The notes under the pieces were generated by a model. The model searched no databases, was not told the DNA's origin, and saw only the letters and a program-made list of their open reading frames with translations. Of a stretch of 64,000 bases of DNA, positions 18,093-27,150 are shown one piece after another. Each line of letters begins with the position of its first letter. Position 1 is the first letter of the stretch. Origin of the DNA: Schlegelella aquatica (lineage in GTDB: Bacteria > Pseudomonadota > Gammaproteobacteria > Burkholderiales > Burkholderiaceae_C); the NCBI RefSeq assembly GCF_026013905.1, contig NZ_CP110257.1, positions 2,130,001 to 2,194,000 of the forward strand, in the 5' to 3' direction. Both the position numbers and the translations under genes were made by a program.

Positions 18093-18977
18093 ATGTCTGC
18101 TCTCCCCATGACCCTGCCCCGTCAGCACTGGCTGCCCAAGCTCGTCCTCGCGCCGTCGTTCGTGCTGTCGTTCCTGTTCATCTACGGCCTCATCGCGTGG
18201 AACGGCTATCTGTCGCTGTCGGCCTCGCGGCTGCTGCCGAACTACGAGTTCGTCGGCCTGGAGCAGTACGTGACGCTCTTCGAGAGCGAACGGTGGTGGG
18301 TGGCGCTCACCAATCTCGCGATCTTCGGCACCCTTTTCATCGGCGGCGGCATGGTGCTGGGCCTCCTGCTGGCCATCCTGCTCGACCAGAAGATCCGTGC
18401 CGAAGGCGTGCTGCGGACCATTTACCTCTATCCGATGGCCCTGTCCTTCATCGTGACCGGCACGGCGTGGAAGTGGATCCTGAACCCGGGACTGGGCCTG
18501 GAGAAGGTCGTGCAGGACTGGGGTTTCGACGGCTTCACCTTCGACTGGCTGGTCAACCCGGACCGCGCGATCTACACGGTGGTCATCGCTGGCATCTGGC
18601 AGTCCGCCGGGTTCGTGATGGCGCTCTTCCTGGCCGGCCTGCGCGGCATCGACGACTCCATCATCAAGGCCGCGCAGGTCGATGGCGCTTCGCTGCCCCG
18701 CATCTACTGGCGCATCATCATCCCGAGCCTGCGGCCGGTGTTCTTCAGCACCCTGATGGTGCTCGCCCACCTGGCGATCAAGAGCTTCGACCTGGTGGTG
18801 GCGCTCACCAACGGCGGCCCCGGTTTCGCCACCGACGTGCCGGCCACCTTCATGTACGCGATGGCCTTCACGCGCGGGCAGATCGGGCTGGGAGCCGCTT
18901 CGGCCACGATCATGCTGGCCACGGTGGCCGCCATCGTCGTCCCCTACCTTTACTCGGAACTTCGCACGCGACGCTGA
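18093..18977 (+). CDS. Sugar ABC transporter permease, first subunit (MalF-like)
   Basis: A 294-residue inner-membrane permease with about six transmembrane helices (first at about 18-38, LVLAPSFVLSFLFIYGLIAW). It carries the cytoplasmic EAA loop, here KAAQVDGASLPRIYWRIIIPSL near residue 190-211, that docks on the ATPase. Start at ATG 18093; an alternative ATG five codons later (18108) is possible because the Shine-Dalgarno is poor. It follows the binding protein after a 136-base gap that contains a stable hairpin. Confidence 0.9.
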   Translation: MSALPMTLPRQHWLPKLVLAPSFVLSFLFIYGLIAWNGYLSLSASRLLPNYEFVGLEQYVTLFESERWWVALTNLAIFGTLFIGGGMVLGLLLAILLDQKIRAEGVLRTIYLYPMALSFIVTGTAWKWILNPGLGLEKVVQDWGFDGFTFDWLVNPDRAIYTVVIAGIWQSAGFVMALFLAGLRGIDDSIIKAAQVDGASLPRIYWRIIIPSLRPVFFSTLMVLAHLAIKSFDLVVALTNGGPGFATDVPATFMYAMAFTRGQIGLGAASATIMLATVAAIVVPYLYSELRTRR

Positions 18978-19036
18978 GCACGGTACCCGGCTCCTTGCGG
19001 ATCTCCCGCGCCACCCGACGAAAGACGCCCTCCGCC

Positions 19037-19885
19037 ATGCACCACTTCCATCGCTTCGTCATCTGGTCGTCGCTGCTGCTGTTCGCGGCCGTGTTCCTCG
19101 CGCCGATGTACGTGATGATCGTCACATCGCTCAAGGACATGGAACAGATCCGCGCCGGCGGCCTGCTCGATTGGCCCGTGCGGCCCAGCCTCGAGGCCTG
19201 GTCCAAGGCGTGGTCCTCCGCCTGCACCGGCACCGAGTGCCACGGGCTGCAACCCTTCTTCCTCAACTCCGTGTGGATGGTGGTCCCCGCCGTCGCGATC
19301 TCCACCGTGCTGGGCGCCGTCAACGGCTACGTGCTCAGCAAGTGGCGCTTCCGGGGCAGCGAGCTCATGTTCGCGCTGATGCTGTTCGGCGTCTTCATGC
19401 CGATGCAGGTCGTCCTGCTGCCGATGTCGCAGGTGCTCGGCTGGCTGGGACTGTCCAGCTCCGTGGGCGGCCTGGTGCTCGTACACGTGCTCGCGGGGAT
19501 TCCGTCGACGACCCTTTTCTTCCGCAACTACTACGTGGGCCTGCCCGACGAGCTGATCAAGGCCGCGATGCTGGACGGCGCGGGCTTCTGGAGAATCCTC
19601 TGGCGCATCGTGCTGCCGCTGTCCACGCCGATCCTCGTCGTCACGCTCATCTGGCAGTTCACGGCGATCTGGAACGACTTCCTCTACGGCGTCGTGTTCT
19701 CCGGGGCCGACTCCAAGCCGGTCACAGTGGGGCTCAACAACCTCGCCAACACCTCCAGCGTGGTCAAGGAATACAACGTGGACATGGCCGCGGCGCTGAT
19801 CGCCGCACTGCCGACGCTCCTCGTGTACATCCTGGCCGGCAAGTACTTCGTGCGCGGGCTGACGGCCGGCGCGGTCAAGGGCTGA
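19037..19885 (+). CDS. Sugar ABC transporter permease, second subunit (MalG-like)
   Basis: A 282-residue inner-membrane permease with six predicted helices. It starts with FVIWSSLLLFAAVFLAPMYV at about 7-26 and has the EAA loop KAAMLDGAGFWRILWRIVLPL near residues 175-195. The loop between the first two helices contains TSLKDMEQIRAGG, as in GtsC/MalG proteins. It forms a heterodimer channel with the previous gene product. It lies 59 bases after that gene and 18 bases before the ATPase gene. Confidence 0.91.
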   Translation: MHHFHRFVIWSSLLLFAAVFLAPMYVMIVTSLKDMEQIRAGGLLDWPVRPSLEAWSKAWSSACTGTECHGLQPFFLNSVWMVVPAVAISTVLGAVNGYVLSKWRFRGSELMFALMLFGVFMPMQVVLLPMSQVLGWLGLSSSVGGLVLVHVLAGIPSTTLFFRNYYVGLPDELIKAAMLDGAGFWRILWRIVLPLSTPILVVTLIWQFTAIWNDFLYGVVFSGADSKPVTVGLNNLANTSSVVKEYNVDMAAALIAALPTLLVYILAGKYFVRGLTAGAVKG

Positions 19886-19903
19886 ACGAACGACTCTCAC
19901 ACC

Positions 19904-20977
<1,074 letters not shown>

Positions 20978-21009
20978 TCTCACTCGGGGCCGTCCCGGCC
21001 CAGCCAACC

Positions 21010-21032
21010 CCGCATCGCCTCTCGCGATGCGG
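21010..21032. terminator. Bidirectional hairpin between ABC operon and aroC
   Basis: Perfect 9-bp stem CCGCATCGC/GCGATGCGG with a five-base loop, lying between convergent genes. No clear T-run on either side, so strength is uncertain. Confidence 0.6.
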
Positions 21033-21052
21033 CCTGCGTGGGATGTAGAGTG

Positions 21053-22153
21053 TCAGCGGCGAGCGGCGGGGATGCGTGGCGTCGAGACGCGCACGTCGCC
21101 GCACTGCGCGCGATGACGCAGCGCATGGTCCATCACCACCAGCGCCAGCATGGCCTCGGCAATGGGCGTGGCCCGGATGCCGACGCACGGATCGTGACGG
21201 CCGTGCGTCTCGACCATCGTCGGCCGGCCTTCGATGTCGATCGAGTGCCGCGGCGTGCGGATCGAGCTGGTGGGCTTGATGGCGATGGAGACGGTCAGGT
21301 CCTGCCCCGTGCTGATGCCGCCCAGCACGCCGCCCGCGTTGTTGGAGACGAAGCCCTCGGGCGTGAGTTCATCGCCGTGCTGCGTGCCCTTCTGCGCCAC
21401 CGAGGCGAAGCCGGCGCCGATCTCCACGCCCTTGACCGCGTTGATGCCCATCATCGCGTAGGCGACCTCGGCGTCGAGCTTGTCGAAGAGCGGCTCACCG
21501 AGGCCCACGGGCATGCCGCGCGCCTCCACATAGATGCGCGCGCCGACGGAATCGCCGGACTTGCGCAGCCCATCCATGTAGGCCTCCAGTTGCGGCACGA
21601 TGCTGGCGTTGGGCGCGAAGAACGGGTTGTTCGGCACGTGCTCCCAGGACTCGAACGGAATCTCGATCTCGCCCAGTTGCGTCATGCAGCCGCGGAACTC
21701 GGTGCCGTGGTGCTCGCGCAGCCACTTCTTGGCCACCGCGCCGGCCGCCACCATCGGCGCCGTCAGGCGCGCGGAGGAGCGCCCGCCGCCGCGCGGATCG
21801 CGAATGCCGTACTTGTGCCAGTAGGTGTAGTCGGCGTGACCGGGACGGAAGGTCTGCAGGATGTTCCCGTAGTCCTTGCTGCGCTGATCGGTGTTGCGGA
21901 TCAGCAGACAGATCGGCGCGCCCGTGGTGCGCCCCTCGTACACGCCGGAGAGGATCTCGACCGCATCGGGCTCGTTGCGCTGGGTCACGTGGCGCGAGGT
22001 GCCGGGGCGCCGCCGGTCCAGATCGGGCTGGATGTCGGCCTCCGACAGCGCGAGCCCCGGCGGGCAGCCGTCGATCACGCAGCCGATGGCCGGGCCGTGG
22101 GACTCACCGAAATTGGTGACGCGAAAGAGTAGACCGAAGGTGCTGCCGGACAT
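21053..22153 (-). CDS. aroC: Chorismate synthase
   Basis: Last enzyme of the shikimate pathway: converts 5-enolpyruvylshikimate-3-phosphate to chorismate with reduced FMN. The 366-residue cytoplasmic protein has the three family signatures: [18 protein letters not shown] near residue 16, the [11 protein letters not shown] region, and Gx[16 protein letters not shown]. The length is normal. Chorismate is also the substrate of the PabB-PabC fusion at the other end of the window. It is followed downstream by a terminator-like hairpin and is 110 bases from the CBS gene. Confidence 0.97.
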   Translation of the reverse strand: MSGSTFGLLFRVTNFGESHGPAIGCVIDGCPPGLALSEADIQPDLDRRRPGTSRHVTQRNEPDAVEILSGVYEGRTTGAPICLLIRNTDQRSKDYGNILQTFRPGHADYTYWHKYGIRDPRGGGRSSARLTAPMVAAGAVAKKWLREHHGTEFRGCMTQLGEIEIPFESWEHVPNNPFFAPNASIVPQLEAYMDGLRKSGDSVGARIYVEARGMPVGLGEPLFDKLDAEVAYAMMGINAVKGVEIGAGFASVAQKGTQHGDELTPEGFVSNNAGGVLGGISTGQDLTVSIAIKPTSSIRTPRHSIDIEGRPTMVETHGRHDPCVGIRATPIAEAMLALVVMDHALRHRAQCGDVRVSTPRIPAARR

Positions 22154-22263
22154 GTCGCGCGGGCGCCGGCACGCACATGCCGGTCACCGAAGAAGGGGGC
22201 CGAAAGAAGCCTTCGATTCTACGCGGCCCCTCGCGCTGCCCGAGATGACAGCGCCGCGTGCCC

Positions 22264-22728
22264 TCACAGCGTTTGCACCGGCTCGCCGCCGTCGGCGCCG
22301 GGCCAGTCGCGGATGTAGGCCTTGAGCATGCGGTTCTCGAAGTCCTGGCTGTCCACCACCGCCTTGGCGACGTCGTAGAAGGAGATGACCCCCATCAAGG
22401 TGCGCTGGTTCATCACCGGCATGTAGCGCGCATGGCGACCGAGCATCATGCGGCGCACCTCATCGATCTCGGTCTCCAGGGTGCAGGTCAGCGGGGCATT
22501 GTCCATCACGCTGCGCACGAGCGTCTCGCCGACCGTGCCCCCGTTGTTGACGATGGCCTGGATCACTTCCCGGAAGGTCAGCATGCCCACGAGGTCGCCG
22601 TGCTCCATCACCACGAGCGAGCCGATGTCGTGCTCGGCCATCGTCTTGATCGCCTCGCCGAGCGGCTGGTCGGGCGAGACGGTGAACAAGGTGCCCCCCT
22701 TGACGCGCAGGATGTCGCTGACTTTCAT
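22264..22728 (-). CDS. Two-CBS-domain protein
   Basis: A 154-residue cytoplasmic protein made almost entirely of two CBS domains (about 8-62 and 75-135; DIGSLVVMEHGDLVGMLTFRE and the YMPVMNQRTLMGVISFYDV region). Such proteins bind adenine nucleotides and act as energy sensors or partners; the target is unknown. I chose the ATG at 22728 because AAGGAGACAGCC directly precedes it; an upstream in-frame ATG at 22764 adds 12 residues without a ribosome binding site. Divergent from metY. Confidence 0.88.
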   Translation of the reverse strand: MKVSDILRVKGGTLFTVSPDQPLGEAIKTMAEHDIGSLVVMEHGDLVGMLTFREVIQAIVNNGGTVGETLVRSVMDNAPLTCTLETEIDEVRRMMLGRHARYMPVMNQRTLMGVISFYDVAKAVVDSQDFENRMLKAYIRDWPGADGGEPVQTL

Positions 22729-22932
22729 GGCTGTCTCCTTGATGTCGGGGCCACGCCACTGCAAACGCGCGGAACCGATGTCCCAATATAGCCCACAATG
22801 CCGAGGTTGAAACGCCCCGGCCGTCTCGCCGCGGGGTCAGCGCCCTCGAGGCCGGCGCCCGGCTGCACACGCTCGCGGCCCCTGCGCCGAGCACCGGGGC
22901 GACCCCAAGAATCGGCCTCGAGGAGACTCTTC

Positions 22933-24240
22933 ATGCCCGGCTATTCCGACCCCGGCTTCGATACGCTGGCCTTGCACGCCGGCGCCGGCCCCGACCCTGC
23001 CTTCGGCGCCCGCGCCGTCCCCCTGTACCTGAGCACGTCGTTCGTGTTCGAGGATGCCGACCATGCCGCGGCGCTGTTCAACATGGAGCGCGCAGGCCAC
23101 GTCTATTCGCGCATTTCGAACCCGACCACCGCCGTGCTCGAGGAGCGCGTCGCCGCGCTGGAAGGCGGTTGCGGGGCGATCGCGACGGCCAGCGGCCAGG
23201 CGGCTCTGCACCTGGCCATCGTCACGCTGACGGGCGCGGGCGGGCATATCGTTGCGAGCACCGCGCTCTACGGGGGCTCCCACAACCTGCTGCACTACAC
23301 GCTGCGCCGCTTCGGCATCGAGACCACCTTCGTGGCGCCCGGCGACCTGGATGCCTGGCGGGCCGCCATCCGGCCGCAGACGCGCCTGCTGTTCGGCGAG
23401 GCGCTGGGCAACCCCGGACTGGACGTGCTCGACATCCCATCCGTGAGCCAGATCGCCCATGAGCACGGCTTGCCGCTCCTGGTGGACGCCACGTTCACCA
23501 CACCCTATCTGCTACGCCCCTTCGATCACGGCGCCGACCTCGTCTACCACTCGGCCACCAAGTTCCTGTCCGGCCACGGGACGGTGGTGGGCGGCGTGCT
23601 GGTGGACAGCGGCCGCTTCGACTGGGAGGCGTCGGGCCGCTTTCCGGAACTCACCGCGCCGTACGCCGGCTTCCACGGCATGGTCTTCAGCGAAGAAAGC
23701 ACCGTCGGCGCCTTCTTGCTGCGGGCGCGGCGAGAGGGACTGCGCGACTTCGGCGCCTGCATGAGCCCGCACACCGCATGGCTGATCCTGCAGGGCATCG
23801 AGACGCTGTCCCTGCGCATGGAGCGCCACGTCGCGAACACCCGGCGCGTGGTGGAGTTCCTCAGCAAGCATCCCATGGTCGAGAGCATCGCCTACCCCGA
23901 GTTGCCCGAGCATCCCAGCCACGCGCTGGCGCAGCGGCTCCTGCCGCGCGGCTGCGGCTCGGTGTTCAGCTTCGATCTCAAGGGCAGCCGCGCCCAAGGG
24001 CGCGCCTTCATCGAGGCGCTCAAGGTGTTCTCTCACCTGGCCAACGTCGGCGACTGCCGATCCCTCGTGATCCACCCCGCCTCCACCACCCACTTCCGCA
24101 TGGACGACGCAGCGCTCGCCCAGGCCGGCATCCGCCCGGGCACGATCCGCCTGTCCATCGGGCTGGAAGAGGCCGACGACCTGATCGACGATCTCGGCCG
24201 GGCTCTCAAGGCGGCCCAGAAAGCGGGAGAAGCCCGATGA
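22933..24240 (+). CDS. metY: O-acetylhomoserine sulfhydrylase / Cys-Met metabolism PLP enzyme
   Basis: A 435-residue Cys/Met-metabolism PLP enzyme. Features: FDTLALHAG at the N-terminus, YSRISNPTTAVLEER, ATASGQAALHLAI, DATFTTPYLLRPFDHGAD, and the PLP lysine K210 in HSATKFLSGHG. A long C-terminus has the GCGSVFSFDLKG and HPASTTHFRM segments seen in O-acetylhomoserine aminocarboxypropyltransferases. It probably makes homocysteine (or methionine) from O-acetylhomoserine plus sulfide. Methionine gamma-lyase or cystathionine gamma-synthase activity cannot be excluded from sequence. RBS GAGGAG upstream of ATG 22933. It overlaps the next gene by ATGA, so the hydrolase is translationally coupled. Confidence 0.88.
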   Translation: MPGYSDPGFDTLALHAGAGPDPAFGARAVPLYLSTSFVFEDADHAAALFNMERAGHVYSRISNPTTAVLEERVAALEGGCGAIATASGQAALHLAIVTLTGAGGHIVASTALYGGSHNLLHYTLRRFGIETTFVAPGDLDAWRAAIRPQTRLLFGEALGNPGLDVLDIPSVSQIAHEHGLPLLVDATFTTPYLLRPFDHGADLVYHSATKFLSGHGTVVGGVLVDSGRFDWEASGRFPELTAPYAGFHGMVFSEESTVGAFLLRARREGLRDFGACMSPHTAWLILQGIETLSLRMERHVANTRRVVEFLSKHPMVESIAYPELPEHPSHALAQRLLPRGCGSVFSFDLKGSRAQGRAFIEALKVFSHLANVGDCRSLVIHPASTTHFRMDDAALAQAGIRPGTIRLSIGLEEADDLIDDLGRALKAAQKAGEAR

Positions 24241-25064
24241 ACATCGAACTCCACGGCAAGACGGCCTTTGCCTACACCGGCGGCAAGCTCTTCGACCCGG
24301 CTCGGCCGTGCGTTGTGCTGATCCACGGCGCCTTGAACGATCACAGCGTCTGGGGTCTGCAGAGCCGCTACCTGGCGCACCATGGCTGGTCGGTCCTGGC
24401 GGTCGATCTGCCCGGGCACGGCCGCAGCGCCGGGCCCGCCTTGCCCGATGTGCAGGCCTGTGCCCGCTGGGTGGTCGACTGGTTGGACGCCCTGGGCGCC
24501 CCGCGCGCCGCCCTGGTCGGCCACAGCATGGGGTCCCTGATCGCGCTGGAAGCCGCCGCGGCGCTCGGAGAGCGGGCCACGCACCTCGGGCTGGTGGGCA
24601 CCGCCTACCCCATGAAGGTCTCGCCCGCCCTGCTGGAGACCGCCGCGCGCGACCCCTGGCGCGCGATCGACATGGTCAACGCGTTCTCGCATTCCACGCT
24701 GGCCCCCAAACCGGCCGCGCCGGGGCCGGGCAGCTGGGTGCCGGGCGCCAGCCGGGCGCTGATGCGGCGTCTGCAAACGCTCTACGCCCAGCGCGAGGGC
24801 GGCGCCAACCTGTTCCTGCACGACTTCCAGGTCTGCGACCGCTACGAAGGGGCGTGGGAGGCGGCCGCCCGCGTGAAGTGCCCGGTGCAACTGATCCTCG
24901 GACGGAAGGACCAGATGACGTCGCCCAAGGCCGCCGCCGAACTGAGGGAGCGGCTGCACGCCACGGTGGCCTGGATCGAGGCCGGGCATTCCCTGATGGC
25001 CGAAGCCCCGGACGACGTGTTGAATGCCCTCAAGGCCCTTCTTTCGTCCAGGACGCCATCATGA
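24237..25064 (+). CDS. Alpha/beta-fold hydrolase
   Basis: A 275-residue alpha/beta hydrolase. It has the oxyanion-hole motif VLIHGALND near 29-37, DLPGHGRSAG, nucleophile S97 in GHSMG, an Asp in LGRKDQMTS and the catalytic His in EAGHSLM. It starts within the stop codon of metY (ATGA) and its own stop overlaps the next start in the same way. An esterase, thioesterase or homoserine-ester hydrolase role is possible. The tight coupling to metY hints at an ester substrate in sulfur amino-acid metabolism, which is inference only. Confidence 0.85.
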   Translation: MNIELHGKTAFAYTGGKLFDPARPCVVLIHGALNDHSVWGLQSRYLAHHGWSVLAVDLPGHGRSAGPALPDVQACARWVVDWLDALGAPRAALVGHSMGSLIALEAAAALGERATHLGLVGTAYPMKVSPALLETAARDPWRAIDMVNAFSHSTLAPKPAAPGPGSWVPGASRALMRRLQTLYAQREGGANLFLHDFQVCDRYEGAWEAAARVKCPVQLILGRKDQMTSPKAAAELRERLHATVAWIEAGHSLMAEAPDDVLNALKALLSSRTPS

Positions 25065-25417
25065 GCACCGCCACCCCCTCCGGTGCGCACGGGCCGGCCG
25101 GCCATCGCGTCGACCCCCGCTCGTTCCGCAGCTTCGCCGAGTTCTACCCCTTCTACTTGGCCGAGCACAGCAACCGCACCTGCCGGCGGTTGCATTTCCT
25201 CGGCTCCACGCTGGCCCTCGTGTGCCTGGCGATGCTCCTGGCCACGGGCCGTCCGTATTGGTTCCTGCTGGGCCTCGTGGCCGGCTACGGCTTCGCCTGG
25301 ATCGGGCATTTCGGCTTCGAGAAGAACAAGCCCGCCTCCTTCAAGCGCCCGCTCTACAGCTTCATGGGCGACTGGGTGATGTACAAGGACATCTGGACGG
25401 GCAAGATCCCGTTCTGA
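25061..25417 (+). CDS. DUF962 / Mpo1-like membrane protein
   Basis: A 118-residue integral membrane protein of the DUF962 family. It has the family pattern FAEFYPFYLAEHSNRTCRRLHFLG near 26-49, two hydrophobic helices after it, and HFGFEKNKPASFKRPLYSFMGDW near the end. Yeast Mpo1 in this family is an Fe-dependent dioxygenase of 2-hydroxy fatty acids; whether the bacterial protein acts likewise is unknown. The conserved histidines H43 and H90-type positions are present. Overlaps the hydrolase by ATGA. Last gene of the three-gene unit. Confidence 0.85.
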   Translation: MSTATPSGAHGPAGHRVDPRSFRSFAEFYPFYLAEHSNRTCRRLHFLGSTLALVCLAMLLATGRPYWFLLGLVAGYGFAWIGHFGFEKNKPASFKRPLYSFMGDWVMYKDIWTGKIPF

Positions 25418-25459
25418 GGCTCGGCGCTCGGCCGCCCGGAGCCGGGCCGACACCCGCGT

Positions 25460-25495
25460 GGGGGGTGGGGCGTAGGCCCCGGGGGCAAAGATATG
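25460..25495 (+). repeat. Dispersed GC-rich repeat, copy 1
   Basis: 36 bases, from GGGGGGT to GGGCAAAGATATG, match the reverse complement of 63941-63976 at 33 of 36 positions. It sits between convergent genes (DUF962 and YihY). Function unknown; may be a repetitive extragenic element of this genome. Confidence 0.7.
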
Positions 25496-25517
25496 AGGCC
25501 CCGGGGTCCTGGGCCCC

Positions 25518-26753
25518 TCAAGCCCGCAGCACGTCGGCCAAGGTCATGCGGGCGAAGCCTGCCCGCTCCCAGAAGCCGCGCAGGCCCGGCACGGGGTCGA
25601 GCAGCAGTTGCGCGAGGAGGGGCTGTGCGAGTGTGAGGTCGAGGTCCGCCAGCAGCACGTAGCGAGCCGCCCCCTCCTCCTCGAGGCGCCCGACCCAATC
25701 GAGCGCGACGAGCGTCTCCAGCACCGGCTCGATCTGGAGAGGATCGGTGCGCAGCCTCTCGGCCAGCGCGGCAGCCGGCCACCCATGAATGGGCTGGTGG
25801 CGTGCCAAGTCCAGTTCGCGCAGGATCAGCACCGCCAGATGGAACTGGTGCCCGGGCGTCGCGGCCCGGCGCACGACGCGCATCTGCAGGCTGGGGGCGT
25901 AAGCGGCAATCACCGCGCCCAGCAGCACGATGACCCACCCCGCGTAGATCCACACGAGCAGGATGGGCACCGTGGCGAACGTGCCGTACAGGGCCGAGTA
26001 GGTCGGCACCTTGCGCACGTACCACGCCAGCACGGCCTTGGCCACCTCGAAGCCGACCGACACGAAGAACCCGCCCGCCAGAGCGTGCCGCCACTGCACG
26101 TGTGTGTTGGGCACATACCGGAAAAGCGCCGCCACGGCTGCGGCAAAGAGACAGAACTCGACGACGTTGAGCAGGAAGCTCACCCCACCCGGCAACGCGT
26201 CCACCCAGCCACGCGAAGCGGTGAGCGCGTACGAGGTGAGCGTGAGGCTGATGCCCACGAGCAGTGGCCCAAGCGTGGCCGCCGCCCAGTAGATCAGGAC
26301 CCGTTGCGTGAGCGGCCGTGGCTGGCGCACCCGCCAGATGGCGTTGAGCGTGCGGTCGATCGTGAGCATCAACGCCAGCGCGGTCAGCACCAGGATGATG
26401 AAGCCGACGGTGCCAAGCCGGTTGGAATTGGCCGCAAACTGGGTCAACGCGCGCAGCACCGGCTTGGCGATCGCATCGGGCACCAGGCTCTGGACGAAGT
26501 ACTTCTCGAGCGAAGCCTGGAAGCGCGCGAACGTCGGAAACGCCGTGAAGACGGCCAGCGTGACCGTGAACAGCGGTACCAGCGCGATCGTCGTGGTGAA
26601 GGTCAGGCTGCTGGCCGTCACGCCCAGGCGGTCCTCGCGGAATCGCTCGCGCAGCGTCTTGAGCGTCTGCAGCCAGGGCCACTGCTGCAGGGCCTGGAGC
26701 CCGGCGGCCACCCGCGCACGCCACGAGAGCGGCAGTCCCTTGGGGAAATTCAT
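25518..26753 (-). CDS. YihY/BrkB family inner-membrane protein
   Basis: A 411-residue UPF0761-type membrane protein. The first 290 residues hold about six transmembrane helices with family motifs (TASSLTFTTTIALVPLFTV near 46-64, VWIYAGWVIVLLGAVIAAY). The last 110 residues form a soluble winged-helix-like tail (WPAAALAERLRTDPLQIEPV ...). Function is unknown; early naming as RNase BN was wrong for this family. The ATG at 26753 follows a divergent gene only about 10 bases away, so the two starts share a promoter region. Confidence 0.88.
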   Translation of the reverse strand: MNFPKGLPLSWRARVAAGLQALQQWPWLQTLKTLRERFREDRLGVTASSLTFTTTIALVPLFTVTLAVFTAFPTFARFQASLEKYFVQSLVPDAIAKPVLRALTQFAANSNRLGTVGFIILVLTALALMLTIDRTLNAIWRVRQPRPLTQRVLIYWAAATLGPLLVGISLTLTSYALTASRGWVDALPGGVSFLLNVVEFCLFAAAVAALFRYVPNTHVQWRHALAGGFFVSVGFEVAKAVLAWYVRKVPTYSALYGTFATVPILLVWIYAGWVIVLLGAVIAAYAPSLQMRVVRRAATPGHQFHLAVLILRELDLARHQPIHGWPAAALAERLRTDPLQIEPVLETLVALDWVGRLEEEGAARYVLLADLDLTLAQPLLAQLLLDPVPGLRGFWERAGFARMTLADVLRA

Positions 26754-26763
26754 GGCCGGTATC

Positions 26764-27150
26764 ATGCCAAAGATGGATCGTGCGACTTCCATCGATGCGA
26801 GCCGCGCGCTGGCAGTGGGCAGCGTGCTCGCCCTCGTCGCGCTCGGCCTGGCCTGGGAGCTGTGGTGGGCGCCTCTGCGCCCGGGCGGCTCGATGCTGGC
26901 CCTCAAGGTGCTGCCCCTGACGCTGCCTTTGACCGGCCTGCTCAAGCGCCGGCTCTACACCTACCGTTGGACGAGCCTGCTCGTGTGGCTCTACTTCGCC
27001 GAGGGCGTGGTGCGTGCCACGACCGAACCTTCCCCCGTGCGGTGGCTGGCCCTGGTCGAAGCGCTGCTGTCGCTCCTGCTTTTTGCGGCCTGCGCGTGGC
27101 ATGTGCGTACCAGGCTGCGTTCCCCTGCCCCGTCTGCCGTCGCCCCATGA
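26764..27150 (+). CDS. DUF2069 membrane protein
   Basis: A 128-residue hydrophobic protein with four predicted helices (ALAVGSVLALVALGLAWELWW, MLALKVLPLTLPLTGLL, WTSLLVWLYFAEGVV, LALVEALLSLLLFAACAW), matching the DUF2069 family. Function unknown. Start at 26764 or 26773; neither has a good ribosome binding site. It overlaps the following FAD oxidase by ATGA, suggesting a coupled two-gene unit. Confidence 0.8.
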   Translation: MPKMDRATSIDASRALAVGSVLALVALGLAWELWWAPLRPGGSMLALKVLPLTLPLTGLLKRRLYTYRWTSLLVWLYFAEGVVRATTEPSPVRWLALVEALLSLLLFAACAWHVRTRLRSPAPSAVAP

